Notes: generated by a model from the letters alone, not told the origin. 64,000 nucleotides of DNA from Nitratireductor arenosus (GCF_009742725.1 NZ_WPHG01000006.1:62001-126000), one strand, 5' to 3'. Positions 18,094-28,505 are shown, numbered from the stretch's first letter. Numbers and translations are program-made.

Positions 18094-18142
18094 AAAGCAT
18101 ATCTCCCGAAAGTGGGACCCGGTTCGGGATCAAGACATGCGC
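18094..18142. repeat. Rhizobiales-type intergenic palindromic repeat
   Basis: Imperfect palindrome of about 49 bp running AAAGCATATCTCCCGAA - AGTGGGACCCGG - TTCGGGATCAAGACATGCG. It closely resembles, from memory, a short palindromic element found many times between genes in rhizobial genomes. No second copy was noticed in this window. Function is unknown; such elements may form mRNA hairpins. Confidence 0.6.
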
Positions 18143-18252
18143 ACAATCGAGGCCTGACGCGCACCGAGTGGCCCTGAAAGGTCGCGACACGCCTGCCGGC
18201 CGGCAAGATAACCGAAGCCGCCGACTTTACAATCTCTTGCCCGCCGCCGGGT

Positions 18253-19266
18253 TCAGGGCTGGTATTCCTCCACCGTCTGCTCGATCGCGCCGAAAATCGA
18301 ATGACCTGCCTCGTCCTTCATCTCGATGCGCACCGTGTCGCCGAAGCGCATGAAGGGGGTTTTCGGAGCGCCGGTCTCGATCGTCTCGATCATGCGTATC
18401 TCCGCAATACAGGAATAGCCGACGCCGCCCGCCTCGACCGGCTTGCCCGGCCCGTCGTCGAGCTTGTTGGAGACAGTGCCCGAGCCGATGATCGCGCCGG
18501 CCGAAAGCGGCCTCGTCTTCGCCGCATGCGCGATCAGGGTCGGGAAGTCGAAGGTCATGTCGGTCCCGGCATCGGCGCGGCCAAACGGCTTGCCGTTGAG
18601 ATCCACCCATAGCGGCAGCGAGACCTTGCCGCCGTCCCAGGCGGCGCCGAGTTCGTCCGGCGTGACCGCGACCGGCGAAAACGCCGAGGACGGCTTTGAC
18701 TGGAAGAAACCGAACCCCTTGCCGAGCTCGGCCGGAATCAACCCGCGCAGCGACACGTCGTTGACGAGCATCACAAGCCGGATCGCCGCGCGCGCCTCAT
18801 CCAGGCTTGCGCCCATCGCCACGTCGTCGACGATGACGGCGACCTCGCCTTCCATGTCGATGCCCCAGGCTTCGTCGGCCATCACGATCGGATCGCGCGG
18901 CGCCAGAAAAGCGTCGGAGCCGCCCTGATACATCAAGGGATCCGTCCAGAACGAGGCCGGCATCTCCGCGTTGCGCGCCTTGCGCACCAGTTCGACATGA
19001 TTGACATAGGCCGAGCCGTCCGCCCACTGAAAGGCGCGCGGCAGCGGCGAAAGCGCGTCATGTTCGTGAAAGCGCTCCGCCGGCACTGACCCGTGCTCCA
19101 GGCTTTCGGCCAGCGCCTCCAAATGCGGCGCGATCCGCCTCCAGTCGTCGAGTGCGCCCTGCAATGTCGGCGCCAGGAACGAGGCGTCTGCATAGCGTGT
19201 CAGGTCGCGCGAAACGACCGCCAGCCTGCCGTCGCGGGTTCCGTCCTTCAGCGTCGCGAGTTTCAA
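18253..19266 (-). CDS. fumarylacetoacetate hydrolase family protein
   Basis: FAH-family hydrolase of 337 aa. The metal-binding core contains MEGEVAVIVDDV and LRGLIPAELGKGFGFFQSKP, with GSGTVSNK near the end, as in bacterial fumarylacetoacetases of the tyrosine/homogentisate route, which split a diketo acid into fumarate and acetoacetate. The start is the TTG at 19266, giving MKLATLKDGTRDGRL, the usual N-terminus, with AAGGAG 10 bp upstream. The MarR gene is divergent. Nearness to hpd fits tyrosine breakdown, but other FAH-family substrates remain possible. Confidence 0.85.
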   Translation of the reverse strand: MKLATLKDGTRDGRLAVVSRDLTRYADASFLAPTLQGALDDWRRIAPHLEALAESLEHGSVPAERFHEHDALSPLPRAFQWADGSAYVNHVELVRKARNAEMPASFWTDPLMYQGGSDAFLAPRDPIVMADEAWGIDMEGEVAVIVDDVAMGASLDEARAAIRLVMLVNDVSLRGLIPAELGKGFGFFQSKPSSAFSPVAVTPDELGAAWDGGKVSLPLWVDLNGKPFGRADAGTDMTFDFPTLIAHAAKTRPLSAGAIIGSGTVSNKLDDGPGKPVEAGGVGYSCIAEIRMIETIETGAPKTPFMRFGDTVRIEMKDEAGHSIFGAIEQTVEEYQP

Positions 19267-19343
19267 GTCTGCCTGCTCCTTGCTGCGGGCGACACCCGGA
19301 GCGGCGGCGAACCACCGGCCGGGTTTGACCCTTTGCGGAATTT

Positions 19344-19372
19344 GTTGCACCCGTAACGACCCAAAGTGCAAC
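19344..19372. promoter_or_regulatory. putative MarR operator between FAH gene and marR
   Basis: GTTGCAC (19344-19350) and GTGCAAC (19366-19372) form a perfect inverted repeat, with centres 22 bp apart, about two DNA turns. It lies between the two divergent genes and overlaps an in-frame GTG that would otherwise be a possible marR start. A good candidate for autoregulation by the MarR protein. Confidence 0.5.
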
Positions 19373-19389
19373 TATCAACGATTCTTGCC

Positions 19390-19851
19390 ATGCCCTCTTC
19401 CCGCCATGAGACCATGGATGCAGCCGCGCTGGAACTGGAAAACTTCCTGCCCTATCGCTTCAACCGGCTGGCCGACGCGGTCAGCCGCGACTTCGCCCGT
19501 ATCTACAAGGACCGCCACGGCCTGACCCGGCCCGAATGGCGGCTGCTGGCCACCCTCGGCCAGTACGGAACCATGACGGCCACCGCCGTCGGACGCCATT
19601 CGGCCATGCACAAGACCAAGGTGTCGCGCGCGGTCACCGCGCTGGAAAGACGGCTCTGGCTGACCCGCCGGCCCGACGGGGAAGACCGGCGTGTGGACAA
19701 TCTCGCGCTGACGAAAGCGGGCGCGCGCGTCTATCGCGAACTCGTCCCGATCGCTCGGAATTTCGAGAAAGAACTGCTCGGCAGCATCGATCCGAAAGAC
19801 CGCGCCGCGCTGCTGGCGGGAATGCGCGCCCTCGAACGCAAACTGCTTTGA
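19390..19851 (+). CDS. MarR-family transcriptional regulator
   Basis: Winged-helix regulator of 153 aa. The DNA-binding core runs from LTRPEWRLLATLGQYG through HKTKVSRAVTALERR to the wing RRPDGEDRRVDNLALT. Long terminal helices provide dimerisation. ATG 19390 is used; the in-frame GTG at 19366 overlaps the operator repeat, and an ATG at 19411 is also possible. It is divergent from the FAH-family gene and probably represses it until an aromatic intermediate binds, the usual MarR mode. Confidence 0.85.
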   Translation: MPSSRHETMDAAALELENFLPYRFNRLADAVSRDFARIYKDRHGLTRPEWRLLATLGQYGTMTATAVGRHSAMHKTKVSRAVTALERRLWLTRRPDGEDRRVDNLALTKAGARVYRELVPIARNFEKELLGSIDPKDRAALLAGMRALERKLL

Positions 19852-19888
19852 GCGCCGCCACGCGCCCAGCCTACCGACGGGACACACC

Positions 19889-20923
19889 CTACCAGTCCAT
19901 CACCACCTTGCCGGCGCTGCCGTCGCGCATTGCCTCGAATCCGTCCCGGTAATCGTCGATCCCGATGCGGTGAGTGATCAACCCCGACACGTCGAGCGGC
20001 CCCTGCACCAAGGCGATCATCTTGTACCAGGTTTCGAACATTTCGCGGCCGTAGATGCCCTTCAGGGTCAGCATCTTGAAGATGACCTTGTTCCAGTCGA
20101 TCTCGAAGGCCGTCGGCGCAATGCCCAAAATGGCGATCTTGCCGCCATTGTTCATCACCTCGATCATGTCGCGAAAGGCGATCGCCGAGCCCGACATTTC
20201 CAGCCCGACGTCGAAACCTTCCTTCATGTGCTCCTCGTCCATCACGTCGGCGAGCTTTTCCGCCGACGCATCGACCACGTGATGGACGCCGAGCTTGCGT
20301 GCGAGCGCGAGCCGCACCGGGTTGATGTCGGTGATGACGACCTTGCGCGCGCCGACCGCCTGGGCCACCAGCGCCCCCATAATGCCGATCGGCCCCGCCC
20401 CGGTGACCAGCACATCCTCACCCACCAGGTCGAAGGACAAGGCGGTGTGGACGGCATTGCCGAGCGGATCGAAGATCGCCGCGATCTCGTCGGGCACGTC
20501 GTCGGGGATGGCGACCACATTGTGCTGCGGCAGGCTGAGATATTCGGCGAAGCTGCCCGGCCGGTTGACGCCGACGCCGAGCGTGTTGCGGCACAGATGG
20601 CCGCGGCCGGCGCGACAGTTGCGGCAATGGCCGCACACGATATGCCCCTCGCCCGACACGCGCTGGCCGACCCGGTATTCGCTGACGGCCTGGCCGACAT
20701 CGACGACCTCGCCGACGAATTCGTGCCCCGTCACCAGCGGCACCGGCACGGTTTTTTGCGCCCATTCGTCCCAAGTGTAGATATGGACGTCGGTGCCGCA
20801 GATCGCCGACTTTCTGACCTTGATCAAGACATCATTGGGGCCGATCTCGGGCACCGGCACCCGTTCCATCCAGATCCCCGGTTCGGCTTTTGCCTTCACC
20901 AGCGCGCGCATCATGTTGGACAT
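19889..20923 (-). CDS. tdh: L-threonine 3-dehydrogenase
   Basis: Zinc alcohol-dehydrogenase family enzyme of 344 aa, very close to the E. coli Tdh pattern. The catalytic zinc site shows [15 protein letters not shown] near residue 44 and GHEFVGE; the structural zinc site has the four cysteines in [15 protein letters not shown]. The NAD-binding motif is [14 protein letters not shown]. It oxidises threonine to 2-amino-3-oxobutyrate, used by the neighbouring kbl product. It lies 46 bp after kbl on the same strand, so one operon is likely. Confidence 0.95.
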   Translation of the reverse strand: MSNMMRALVKAKAEPGIWMERVPVPEIGPNDVLIKVRKSAICGTDVHIYTWDEWAQKTVPVPLVTGHEFVGEVVDVGQAVSEYRVGQRVSGEGHIVCGHCRNCRAGRGHLCRNTLGVGVNRPGSFAEYLSLPQHNVVAIPDDVPDEIAAIFDPLGNAVHTALSFDLVGEDVLVTGAGPIGIMGALVAQAVGARKVVITDINPVRLALARKLGVHHVVDASAEKLADVMDEEHMKEGFDVGLEMSGSAIAFRDMIEVMNNGGKIAILGIAPTAFEIDWNKVIFKMLTLKGIYGREMFETWYKMIALVQGPLDVSGLITHRIGIDDYRDGFEAMRDGSAGKVVMDW

Positions 20924-20969
20924 GGCGTAATCCTCGGCAATACGGAACGGCTTTGGTCTGCAGATTGCA

Positions 20970-22160
20970 TCACGATATCATGCCCAGTTCCCTGCCGACG
21001 GCGCCGAACGCGTCGACGGCCCGGTCGATGTCGGCCGGCGTGTGCGCCGCCGACATCTGGGTACGGATGCGCGCCTGGCCTTTGGGCACGACCGGGAAGG
21101 AAAAGCCGATCACGTAGATGCCGCGTTGCAGCAGCCTGTCGGCCATGGCGCTTGCCAGCGCGGCGTCGCCGATCATCACCGGGATGATCGGATGGTCTGC
21201 ACCGGCGAGCGTAAACCCGAGCTTGCTCATTCCGGCGCGGAAGCGCGCCGCGTTGGCGTAAAGCCGCTCGCGCAGCGCGCCGCCGCCTTCGACCAGGTCG
21301 AACACTTTCAGCGACGCGCCGGCGATCGCCGGCATCAACGTGTTGGAAAACAAATAGGGTCGTGAGCGCTGACGCAACCAGTCAACCACCTCGCGCCGGC
21401 CGGCCGTATAGCCGCCAGACGCCCCTCCGAGCGCCTTGCCGAGCGTGCCGGTGATCAGGTCGACACGGCCTTCCACCCCGCAATGCTCGGGCGAACCGCG
21501 CCCGTTGGCGCCGACGAACCCGACCGCGTGGCTGTCATCGACCATCACCATGGCATCGTGTTTTTCGGCCAGGTCGCACACGCCCTCAAGATTGGCGATG
21601 ATGCCGTCCATGGAAAACACGCCGTCGGTCGCGATCAGCCGGAACCGCGCGTCGGCCGCCTCCTTCAGACAGCGCTCGAGATCGGCCATATCGTTGTTGG
21701 CGTAGCGATGGCGCCTGGCCTTCGACAGTCGCACCCCGTCTATGATCGAGGCATGGTTGAGCGCGTCGGAGATGATCGCGTCTTCCTCCGACAGCAACGT
21801 CTCGAACAAGCCGGTATTGGCGTCGAAACACGAGGAATAAAGGATCGCGTCCTCCATGCCGAGGAACCCCGCGATCCGCGCTTCCAGTCGCTTGTGCTCC
21901 TCCTGGGTGCCGCAAATGAAACGCACCGATGCCATGCCGTAGCCATAGCGATCGAGCGCCCCCTTGGCGGCCCCGCGCAACGCTTCGCTGTCGGCGAGAC
22001 CGAGATAATTGTTGGCGCAGAAATTGAGCACCGTCCCGCCGCCGGCAACCGCGATCTCGGCCGACTGGGTAGAGGTGATCACGCGCTCGGACTTGTAGAG
22101 CCCGGAACGCCGCAGCTCGGAGAGCTCGTTCTGCAGATGGGTAAGAAATGCCTTTGTCAT
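20970..22160 (-). CDS. kbl: glycine C-acetyltransferase (2-amino-3-ketobutyrate CoA ligase)
   Basis: PLP-dependent alpha-oxoamine synthase of 396 aa. The PLP lysine is in [14 protein letters not shown] near residue 244, and [13 protein letters not shown] holds the cofactor-binding aspartate and histidine. It cleaves 2-amino-3-oxobutyrate with CoA into glycine and acetyl-CoA. ATG 22160 has GGAGGT 5 bp upstream; the longer frame upstream lacks support. First gene of the kbl-tdh threonine pathway operon. Confidence 0.95.
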   Translation of the reverse strand: MTKAFLTHLQNELSELRRSGLYKSERVITSTQSAEIAVAGGGTVLNFCANNYLGLADSEALRGAAKGALDRYGYGMASVRFICGTQEEHKRLEARIAGFLGMEDAILYSSCFDANTGLFETLLSEEDAIISDALNHASIIDGVRLSKARRHRYANNDMADLERCLKEAADARFRLIATDGVFSMDGIIANLEGVCDLAEKHDAMVMVDDSHAVGFVGANGRGSPEHCGVEGRVDLITGTLGKALGGASGGYTAGRREVVDWLRQRSRPYLFSNTLMPAIAGASLKVFDLVEGGGALRERLYANAARFRAGMSKLGFTLAGADHPIIPVMIGDAALASAMADRLLQRGIYVIGFSFPVVPKGQARIRTQMSAAHTPADIDRAVDAFGAVGRELGMIS

Positions 22161-22330
22161 CGACGACCTCCGCGGCTCTTGTCGCGCATTCGGCGGTCGC
22201 AAACAATGGTCGAGGCGATGCGCGCGGCTTTCGCCGTCGACCGCAGCGGCAAGGGGCGTCCGCTTCGCGAAAGCAAATATTAGGACTGCGACGCTAGCGT
22301 GCGAAGACCGCCGGAAGGAGGACCGTTGCC

Positions 22331-23503
22331 GTGATCGGAGAATTGGCCTGCAAAAACGAGCGGGACGTCATTCTGTCGATGCGGATGGACGCGATGCTGA
22401 ATTCCTCGCCCGCATCGTTTCTCAGCGTTGTCGGAGCGCTGATCGCGGTCTATGTCTACTGGTCACCACCGGTCGCGATCGGCCTTGTTTTATGGCTGAC
22501 CTGCATCGTGGCGGTTGCCGCCACCAACCTCCTTTCCACCATCCTCTACGCCCGCGGCCTCCCTTCGGGCTGGACGGCGCACTCCTGGGCGCGGTTCGTC
22601 TGCATCATGCATCTTTTGTCCGGCCTCGCCTGGGGCGTCGGCGGCGGCTGGATGCTCAGCTTCGCGGACGAACATCAAGCCCTTGTGACCCTGTCGATCG
22701 GCCTGGCCGCCGTCACGGTATCAATACCATCGGTTGTGTATCTGCCCGCCTACAACCTGTTCCACCTGCCGATCTTCTGGTCCTACGCGGTCGGATTGGT
22801 GATGAGCTCGTTGCAGTTCAATTGGCTGATCGCCATCGGCTTCTTCCTTCTCGGTGCCTTCGCGGTCGCGATCGGCCGGGTTCTCGGCCATCAGCTCTCG
22901 ACCGCGCTGCGGCTGTCGATCGAGAACAAACGGCTGGCCCAGCATCTGGAGGAACGCAGCGCCGCGCTCGAGGTCGCCAACCGCGAACTCGAGATCGAAA
23001 GCCATACCGACCCCCTGACCGGCCTCGCCAACCGTCGCCGGCTGATCAATTTCAGCCGTGCCGTGCGTGGCCGTTGTGCCGTGATGATCGTCGATATCGA
23101 TCACTTCAAATCCTACAATGACAGTTTCGGACATGTCGAAGGCGACGCCTGCCTGGTGACGGTGGCCAGAACCCTGGTACGCAGCGTCCGACCGAAGCAC
23201 GACCTCGTCGCGCGTCTCGGCGGCGAGGAGTTCGCGGTCGTCCTGAGCGATGTGGGTCAGGAAGGGGCATTGGAGCGGGCCGAGGCGATCCGCGCCAACG
23301 TCCAGGCGCTGCAAAGATCGGGTCCGCAGCGCCTCCGGCGCCGAGTTACCGTCAGCATCGGCGTGTCGACGCGCGAGGCCGACCGGCCGAAATCCCTGTC
23401 CGATCTGATGGAGGAAGCCGACGCCGCCGTCTATCGCGCCAAGTCGGAGGGCCGCAACCAGGTCTGCTTCGACGACAGCCCGCAAGCCCAGGACGTGGCC
23501 TGA
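22331..23503 (+). CDS. membrane-bound GGDEF diguanylate cyclase
   Basis: Protein of 390 aa with five or six hydrophobic helices in the first 190 residues, a coiled-coil linker ([19 protein letters not shown]), and a C-terminal GGDEF domain from about residue 225. The signature is LGGEEF near residue 298, an active form, and [10 protein letters not shown] follows. The inhibitory site RxxD normally five residues before GGEEF reads PKHD, so product inhibition at the I-site is probably absent. It makes cyclic di-GMP in response to an unknown membrane signal. The GTG start has GGAAGGAGG upstream. A PilZ protein and an EAL-like protein elsewhere in the window are potential partners. Confidence 0.88.
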   Translation: MIGELACKNERDVILSMRMDAMLNSSPASFLSVVGALIAVYVYWSPPVAIGLVLWLTCIVAVAATNLLSTILYARGLPSGWTAHSWARFVCIMHLLSGLAWGVGGGWMLSFADEHQALVTLSIGLAAVTVSIPSVVYLPAYNLFHLPIFWSYAVGLVMSSLQFNWLIAIGFFLLGAFAVAIGRVLGHQLSTALRLSIENKRLAQHLEERSAALEVANRELEIESHTDPLTGLANRRRLINFSRAVRGRCAVMIVDIDHFKSYNDSFGHVEGDACLVTVARTLVRSVRPKHDLVARLGGEEFAVVLSDVGQEGALERAEAIRANVQALQRSGPQRLRRRVTVSIGVSTREADRPKSLSDLMEEADAAVYRAKSEGRNQVCFDDSPQAQDVA

Positions 23504-23670
23504 CCGGGTTTTCCGACCAAACTCCGAGCGACCCCAACGTCGGGCAGGCATCGCGCGTGAGTCGGCAAACATGCATGCCGAACCCGGCTATCGAACAAAC
23601 GCACCCAAGGATGAAACTAATCCGGCGCAGCCTCCGTGCCTACCGTGTGATCTCAACACAGGAGAATATT

Positions 23671-24078
23671 ATGCGCCGATTTCCAACCGCCGCTCTCACC
23701 TTCGCCCTGTCGGGCTCCGCCGCGCTCGCGATGTCAAATGACGCGGTCATGGTCACCGATCAGGACGTTTCATCCGGCGTCGTGACCGCCGAAAAGATCA
23801 CTGCGGAAGCCAATGGCTGGCTCGTCGTGCATCGCACCGATACGCAGATGAAACCTGGGCCTGTCATCGGCTATGCCCCGCTCAAGGCCGGGGACAACAT
23901 GGATGTCAGCGCGATCCTCCAAACGGAGGTGAAATCGGGTGAAATGCTGATGCTTATGGTCCACGGCGAGGCCGGCGGCATGAAGACCGGCGTGTTTGAA
24001 TACACGCTTGGCGCCAAGGAGGACGGTCCCGTCAGGGTTGACGACAAGCTCGTCATGACCGTGATTTCTGCGAAATAG
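23671..24078 (+). CDS. small exported protein with DUF7282-like domain
   Basis: Protein of 135 aa. A short signal peptide (MRRFPTAALTFALSGSAALA) is followed by a single beta-rich domain with the DUF7282-like stretch DVSSGVVTAEKI, GWLVVHRTD and PGPVIGYAPLKAGDN. Function of this domain is unknown; it occurs in secreted proteins of archaea and bacteria. ATG 23671 has AGGAG upstream. It follows the GGDEF gene by 167 bp and may be transcribed alone. Confidence 0.7.
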   Translation: MRRFPTAALTFALSGSAALAMSNDAVMVTDQDVSSGVVTAEKITAEANGWLVVHRTDTQMKPGPVIGYAPLKAGDNMDVSAILQTEVKSGEMLMLMVHGEAGGMKTGVFEYTLGAKEDGPVRVDDKLVMTVISAK

Positions 24079-24132
24079 ACCAACCGAACCGGTCTTCGCG
24101 GCATTTGGAAAATGCGCCAAAAGGGGCGACGA

Positions 24133-24164
24133 ACGGGCCTTCCCGCACTTCAGAGAAGGCCCGT
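24133..24164. terminator. hairpin between convergent DUF7282-like gene and gcdH
   Basis: ACGGGCCTTC and GAAGGCCCGT form a perfect 10-bp stem with a 12-nt loop between the two convergent gene ends. No T run follows on either strand. It probably marks the 3' end of gcdH or of both messages. Confidence 0.5.
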
Positions 24165-24168
24165 CCCG

Positions 24169-25368
24169 TCAGAAAAACGCCTGTAGGCCGGTCTGGGCGC
24201 GGCCCAGGATCAGCGCGTGCACGTCGTGCGCGCCCTCATAGGTGTTGACCGTCTCCAGGTTCTGCGCGTGCCGCATGACATGGTATTCGATCTGGATACC
24301 GTTGCCGCCATGCATATCGCGAGCGAGCCGGGCGATGTCGAGCGCCTTGCCGCAATTGTTGCGCTTGACAATGGAAATCATTTCCGGCGCCATCCGACCC
24401 TCGTCCATCAGCCGGCCGACGCGCAGCGAGCCAAGCAGCCCGAGCGAAATGTCGGTTTGCATGTCGGCCAGCTTCTTCTGGTAAAGCTGCATGCCGGCGA
24501 GCGGCTTGCCGAACTGTTTGCGATCCAGCCCGTATTGCCGGGCGCGGAACCAGCAATCCTCGGCCGCTCCCATCGCACCCCAGGAAATGCCGTAGCGCGC
24601 CCGGTTGAGGCAGCCGAACGGCCCCTTCAGGCCGGATACGTTCGGCAACAGCGCGTCCTCGCCGACTTCGACGCCGTCCATGACGATTTCGCCGGTAATG
24701 GAGGCCCGCAGCGACAGCTTGCCGCCGATCTTCGGCGCCGACAGCCCCTTCATGCCCTTTTCCAGCACGAAACCGCGGATCTGGTTGTCGTGCGCGGCCG
24801 ACTTGGCCCACACGACGAACACATCGGCGATCGGCGCGTTGGAGATCCACATCTTGGAGCCGGAAATCCGGTAGCCGCCGTCGATCTTGTCCGCCCGCGT
24901 CTTCATCCCGCCGGGATCGGATCCCGCATCGGGCTCGGTCAGGCCGAAGCAGCCGATATACTCGCCGGACGCCAGTTTGGGCAGGTATTTCTTGTGCTGC
25001 TCTGCCGTGCCGTAGGCGTGGATCGGATACATCACCAGCGAGGACTGCACGCTCATCATCGAGCGATAGCCCGAATCGACACGCTCGATCTCGCGCGCCA
25101 CCAGCCCGTAGGTGACGTAATTGGCGCCGAGCCCGCCGAGGTCCTCGGGGATGGTGATGCCGAGCAGGCCGGCCTCGCCCATCTCGCGGAAGATCGCCGG
25201 ATCGGTCTTTTCTTCCATATAGGCGTCCTGCACGCGCGGCGCGAGCTTGTCGGCGGCAAACGCGGCCGCCGCATCGCGCATCATGCGTTCGTCTTCGGTC
25301 AACTGGTCTTCAATCAGGAACGGATCGTTCCACACGAAGCTCGCCGGCTTTTGAGCGGACATATTCAT
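24169..25368 (-). CDS. gcdH: glutaryl-CoA dehydrogenase
   Basis: Acyl-CoA dehydrogenase of 399 aa of the GcdH type, which oxidises and decarboxylates glutaryl-CoA to crotonyl-CoA. Family marks are [19 protein letters not shown] near residue 145 and the C-terminal [17 protein letters not shown], whose Glu is the catalytic base. ATG 25368 has GGGAGGT upstream. A divergent LysR gene 185 bp away probably controls it. It would receive glutaryl-CoA from lysine or tryptophan breakdown or from odd-chain dicarboxylates handled by the pim operon. Confidence 0.92.
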   Translation of the reverse strand: MNMSAQKPASFVWNDPFLIEDQLTEDERMMRDAAAAFAADKLAPRVQDAYMEEKTDPAIFREMGEAGLLGITIPEDLGGLGANYVTYGLVAREIERVDSGYRSMMSVQSSLVMYPIHAYGTAEQHKKYLPKLASGEYIGCFGLTEPDAGSDPGGMKTRADKIDGGYRISGSKMWISNAPIADVFVVWAKSAAHDNQIRGFVLEKGMKGLSAPKIGGKLSLRASITGEIVMDGVEVGEDALLPNVSGLKGPFGCLNRARYGISWGAMGAAEDCWFRARQYGLDRKQFGKPLAGMQLYQKKLADMQTDISLGLLGSLRVGRLMDEGRMAPEMISIVKRNNCGKALDIARLARDMHGGNGIQIEYHVMRHAQNLETVNTYEGAHDVHALILGRAQTGLQAFF

Positions 25369-25553
25369 AAAACCTCCCGGTGCATCCTGCTGGGTAGGGT
25401 CGCGACCCTGGATGCGGCGCGAACCCTGCAAACGAAAAAGCCGCCTTTCCAGCGGCATCGGCGCGCATTGTAGACCCTCCGGCGATTTTGCGCTAACAAC
25501 TATTTCAAACCGGATGATGCGTTTTTTCGATAGATGGCGAGCATAAGATCCCG

Positions 25554-26441
25554 ATGCGCCGCGCTTTTATCCCGACAGTTTCAGAGCTTCAGGCGTTTCG
25601 CGCCTGCGTTCGCTTCGGCACCACGATGCGCGCGGCCGATCATCTCGGATTGACGCAAAGCTCGGTCAGCCGCTCGGTCGGGCAGCTGGAAGACCGGCTC
25701 GGCGTCCATCTGTTCCACCGCGTGCGCCAGCGCCTGGTGCTGTCGGATGCCGGCCGGCGCTTCCTACGCGACGCCGACTCAATCCTCGACGAATTGCACG
25801 AGGCGGCAGTGCGCGTGATGGCCTTCGGCGGCCAGGCCGATGTGTTGAGCCTTGCAGTGCTGCCGACCTTCGCCGACCGCTGGCTGATCCCGCGTCTCGG
25901 CCGTTTCCATCGGCTCGCCCCGCACGTCACCATCGACATCGCCGTCCGCCTCGACCCGGTCGATCTGGAGGCCGAGCCCTTCGACGCGGTCATCCAGCGC
26001 GGGCCGGTCGACCAGGCGACGACCGGCATCGTGCCGCTGTTCGACGAGGAACTGATCGTGGTCGCCGCGCCCGCGCTGCTTGCCGGACGCCGGTTTCTCG
26101 ACGACGCCGAACTCGCCGCCCTGCCGCTTTTGCAGCAGTCGACACGGCCGACGCTGTGGTTGGAATGGTTTCAGGCCGCCGGCATCGACCCGCGCACCAC
26201 CTTGCGCGGCCACCGCTTCGAGCAGTTCTCCATGCTGATCGAGGCCGCCGCCGCCGGGCTCGGCGTGGCACTCGTACCGCGCCTGCTGGTCGGGCCGGAA
26301 CTTCAAAGCGGCCGCCTGGCTCTTGCTTCGCAGAACGCGATCGCCGGCCAGCATCCCTACCGCCTCGCCTACCGGCCGGGCGGCGAGGAGCAGCCGGGCC
26401 TACGCGAGTTCCTGTCCTGGATCAAAACCGAGACGAGCTGA
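25554..26441 (+). CDS. LysR-family regulator, divergent from gcdH
   Basis: LysR regulator of 295 aa of the GcvA-like group. The helix-turn-helix is at residues 20-65 ([28 protein letters not shown]), and the inducer-binding domain begins near 95. Divergence from gcdH suggests it controls glutarate catabolism, as GcdR does in pseudomonads, but no inducer can be read from sequence. Its stop is 6 bp from the end of the convergent demethylase gene. Confidence 0.88.
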   Translation: MRRAFIPTVSELQAFRACVRFGTTMRAADHLGLTQSSVSRSVGQLEDRLGVHLFHRVRQRLVLSDAGRRFLRDADSILDELHEAAVRVMAFGGQADVLSLAVLPTFADRWLIPRLGRFHRLAPHVTIDIAVRLDPVDLEAEPFDAVIQRGPVDQATTGIVPLFDEELIVVAAPALLAGRRFLDDAELAALPLLQQSTRPTLWLEWFQAAGIDPRTTLRGHRFEQFSMLIEAAAAGLGVALVPRLLVGPELQSGRLALASQNAIAGQHPYRLAYRPGGEEQPGLREFLSWIKTETS

Positions 26442-26447
26442 CGCGGT

Positions 26448-28490
26448 TCAGATCCGCAACGCGTAGCGAATACCGTCATAGATCGCGGCATGAACATTGC
26501 GCGAGGCGACGGCGTCGCCGATCCGCGCCAGGTCGAACGGCGCCGCGGCGTCCTTGCACGGAAAGATCGCGCCGCCGCTGACAAGCCGTTCATAGTCGAC
26601 AGCGCCGCGATTGCGCGACAGCGGCTTGAGCGCCAGATAAAGCTCGTCGAGCGGCGCGGTGCCGTGTTCGGCCACCACCTGGTCGACCAGCCGCTCCTCG
26701 CGCCAGTCCGGCGCGAAATCCGAGCCGAGTACGGCGGCAAGCTGGTTGCCCACGCGGCGCACGGCGAGAAGCCTGGTGTTGATCGTCACCAGCACGCCAT
26801 GCCGGTGGAAGGCGCGCATATAGGGCACGTGGTTCATGCCGCCCATTTCCGGCGCGAAAAACCGTTCGGGCGAGACCAGTTCGACCGCCGCCCCCGAAGA
26901 CGCGGCGATTTCGGCGGCACTCATGCCCTGGTGCCCGCCATTGTCGTCATAGACGAGCACCGAACCGGCCGGCTTGGCCGCGCCGGAAAGAATGTCCCAA
27001 CTCGTCGTCACCAGCTCCGCGCCCGCCTCCAGCGGCGGCGGCTGCGGCAGGCCGCCGGTCGCAATCAGTACCATCTGCGGGCAAAGCGCCGTGACGTCGT
27101 CCTGCTCGGCCCAGCAATCGTAGCGGATGTCGACGCCAAGCCGCTCGAGTTCGGCAAGCCGCCAGTCGACGATGCCGATCAGTTCGCGCCGGCGCGGGTT
27201 CTGCGCGGCAAGCCGCACCTGTCCCCCGGCCAGCGGCGCGGCTTCGAGCACCGTTACCTTGTGGCCGCGTTCGGCCGCCACCCGCGCCGCCTCAAGCCCG
27301 GCCGGTCCGGCGCCGACCACCACGACCCGTTTCAACGGCCCGTCGCTGCGCGTAATCACATGCGGGATCGTCGCCTCGCGCCCGGTCGCCGCATTGTGGA
27401 TGCACAACGCCTCCCCGCCCTCATAGATGCGGTCGAGGCAATAGGTGGCGCCGACACAGGGGCGGATACGGTCCTCCTCGCCCGCCAATATTTTCTGCAC
27501 GATATGCGGATCGGCTATGTGCGGCCGGGTCATGCCGACCATATCGAGCTTGCCGGCGGCGATCGCGTGCCTGGCGGTGGCGACATCGGCGATGCGGGCG
27601 GCGTGGAAGACCGGGAATTTCGTGTCCGCCCTGACAGCGCCGGCGAAGTCGAGATGCGGTGCCGACGCCATGCCGCTGATCGGGATTACCCCGGTCAGCG
27701 CGGCATCGGTCTCGATATGGCCGCGGATGATGTTGAGGAAATCGACCTTGCCGCAGCCGGCGAGCCGGCGCGCGATCTCCATCCCCTCCTCGCGCGACAG
27801 CCCCTTTTGCCAGTCCTCGTCGGCGACCAGGCGCACGCCGACGACGAAATCCGGGCCGACGGCCGCGCGCACGGCCTCGATCACCTGAAAGGCGAAGCGC
27901 AGCCGGTTGTCGAGCGCCCCGCCGAACGCGTCCTCGCGCCGGTTCGTCGCCGGCGACCAGAACGAATCCATCAAATGGCCGTAGGCCTCGAACTCGATGC
28001 CGTCGAGCCCGGCCGCCTGCATCCTTTGCGCCGCCGCCGCGTAGTCGGCAACGATGCGTTCGATGTCCCAGTCCTCGGCCTGCTTGGGAAAGGCGCGATG
28101 GGCCGGCTCGCGCACCGGCGAAGCCGACAGGACCGGTAGCCAGTCGCCCGTGTTCCAGCCCGTGCGCCGGCCGAGATGGGTGAGCTGGATCATCACCTTG
28201 CAGTCGTGTTCGTGGCAGGCCTCGGTCAGCTCGGCCAGCCACGGCACGATCTCGTCGCGGAAGGCATGCAGATTGCCAAAGGCGGCCGGACTGTCGCGCG
28301 ACACCAGCGCCGATCCGGCCGTCATGGTCAGCGCCATGCCGCCCCTCGCCTTTTCGGCATGGTAGAGCCGGTAGCGCGCCTTCGGCAGACCGTCCTCGGA
28401 ATAGGCCGGCTCGTGCGCGGTCGACATGACGCGGTTTTTCAGCATCAGATGCTTGAGCCGATAAGGCTGGAGCAGCGGATCGTTGGTCAT
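26448..28490 (-). CDS. old-yellow-enzyme-type N-demethylase (StcD/N-methylproline demethylase-like)
   Basis: Flavoprotein of 680 aa in the trimethylamine dehydrogenase/2,4-dienoyl-CoA reductase group. Residues 1-370 form the FMN TIM barrel, with RPCVGATYC near residue 340 supplying iron-sulfur cysteines. The second half has an FAD/NAD binding fold (VVVGAGPAGLEAARVAAERGH near residue 388) and a second dinucleotide segment. The pattern fits proteins annotated as N-methylproline (stachydrine) demethylase or dimethylamine dehydrogenase. It starts 15 bp after the enolase-type gene and ends the operon. The true substrate, probably a methylated amine, is not established. Confidence 0.78.
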   Translation of the reverse strand: MTNDPLLQPYRLKHLMLKNRVMSTAHEPAYSEDGLPKARYRLYHAEKARGGMALTMTAGSALVSRDSPAAFGNLHAFRDEIVPWLAELTEACHEHDCKVMIQLTHLGRRTGWNTGDWLPVLSASPVREPAHRAFPKQAEDWDIERIVADYAAAAQRMQAAGLDGIEFEAYGHLMDSFWSPATNRREDAFGGALDNRLRFAFQVIEAVRAAVGPDFVVGVRLVADEDWQKGLSREEGMEIARRLAGCGKVDFLNIIRGHIETDAALTGVIPISGMASAPHLDFAGAVRADTKFPVFHAARIADVATARHAIAAGKLDMVGMTRPHIADPHIVQKILAGEEDRIRPCVGATYCLDRIYEGGEALCIHNAATGREATIPHVITRSDGPLKRVVVVGAGPAGLEAARVAAERGHKVTVLEAAPLAGGQVRLAAQNPRRRELIGIVDWRLAELERLGVDIRYDCWAEQDDVTALCPQMVLIATGGLPQPPPLEAGAELVTTSWDILSGAAKPAGSVLVYDDNGGHQGMSAAEIAASSGAAVELVSPERFFAPEMGGMNHVPYMRAFHRHGVLVTINTRLLAVRRVGNQLAAVLGSDFAPDWREERLVDQVVAEHGTAPLDELYLALKPLSRNRGAVDYERLVSGGAIFPCKDAAAPFDLARIGDAVASRNVHAAIYDGIRYALRI

Positions 28491-28505
28491 GGCATCACCG
28501 CAGGG

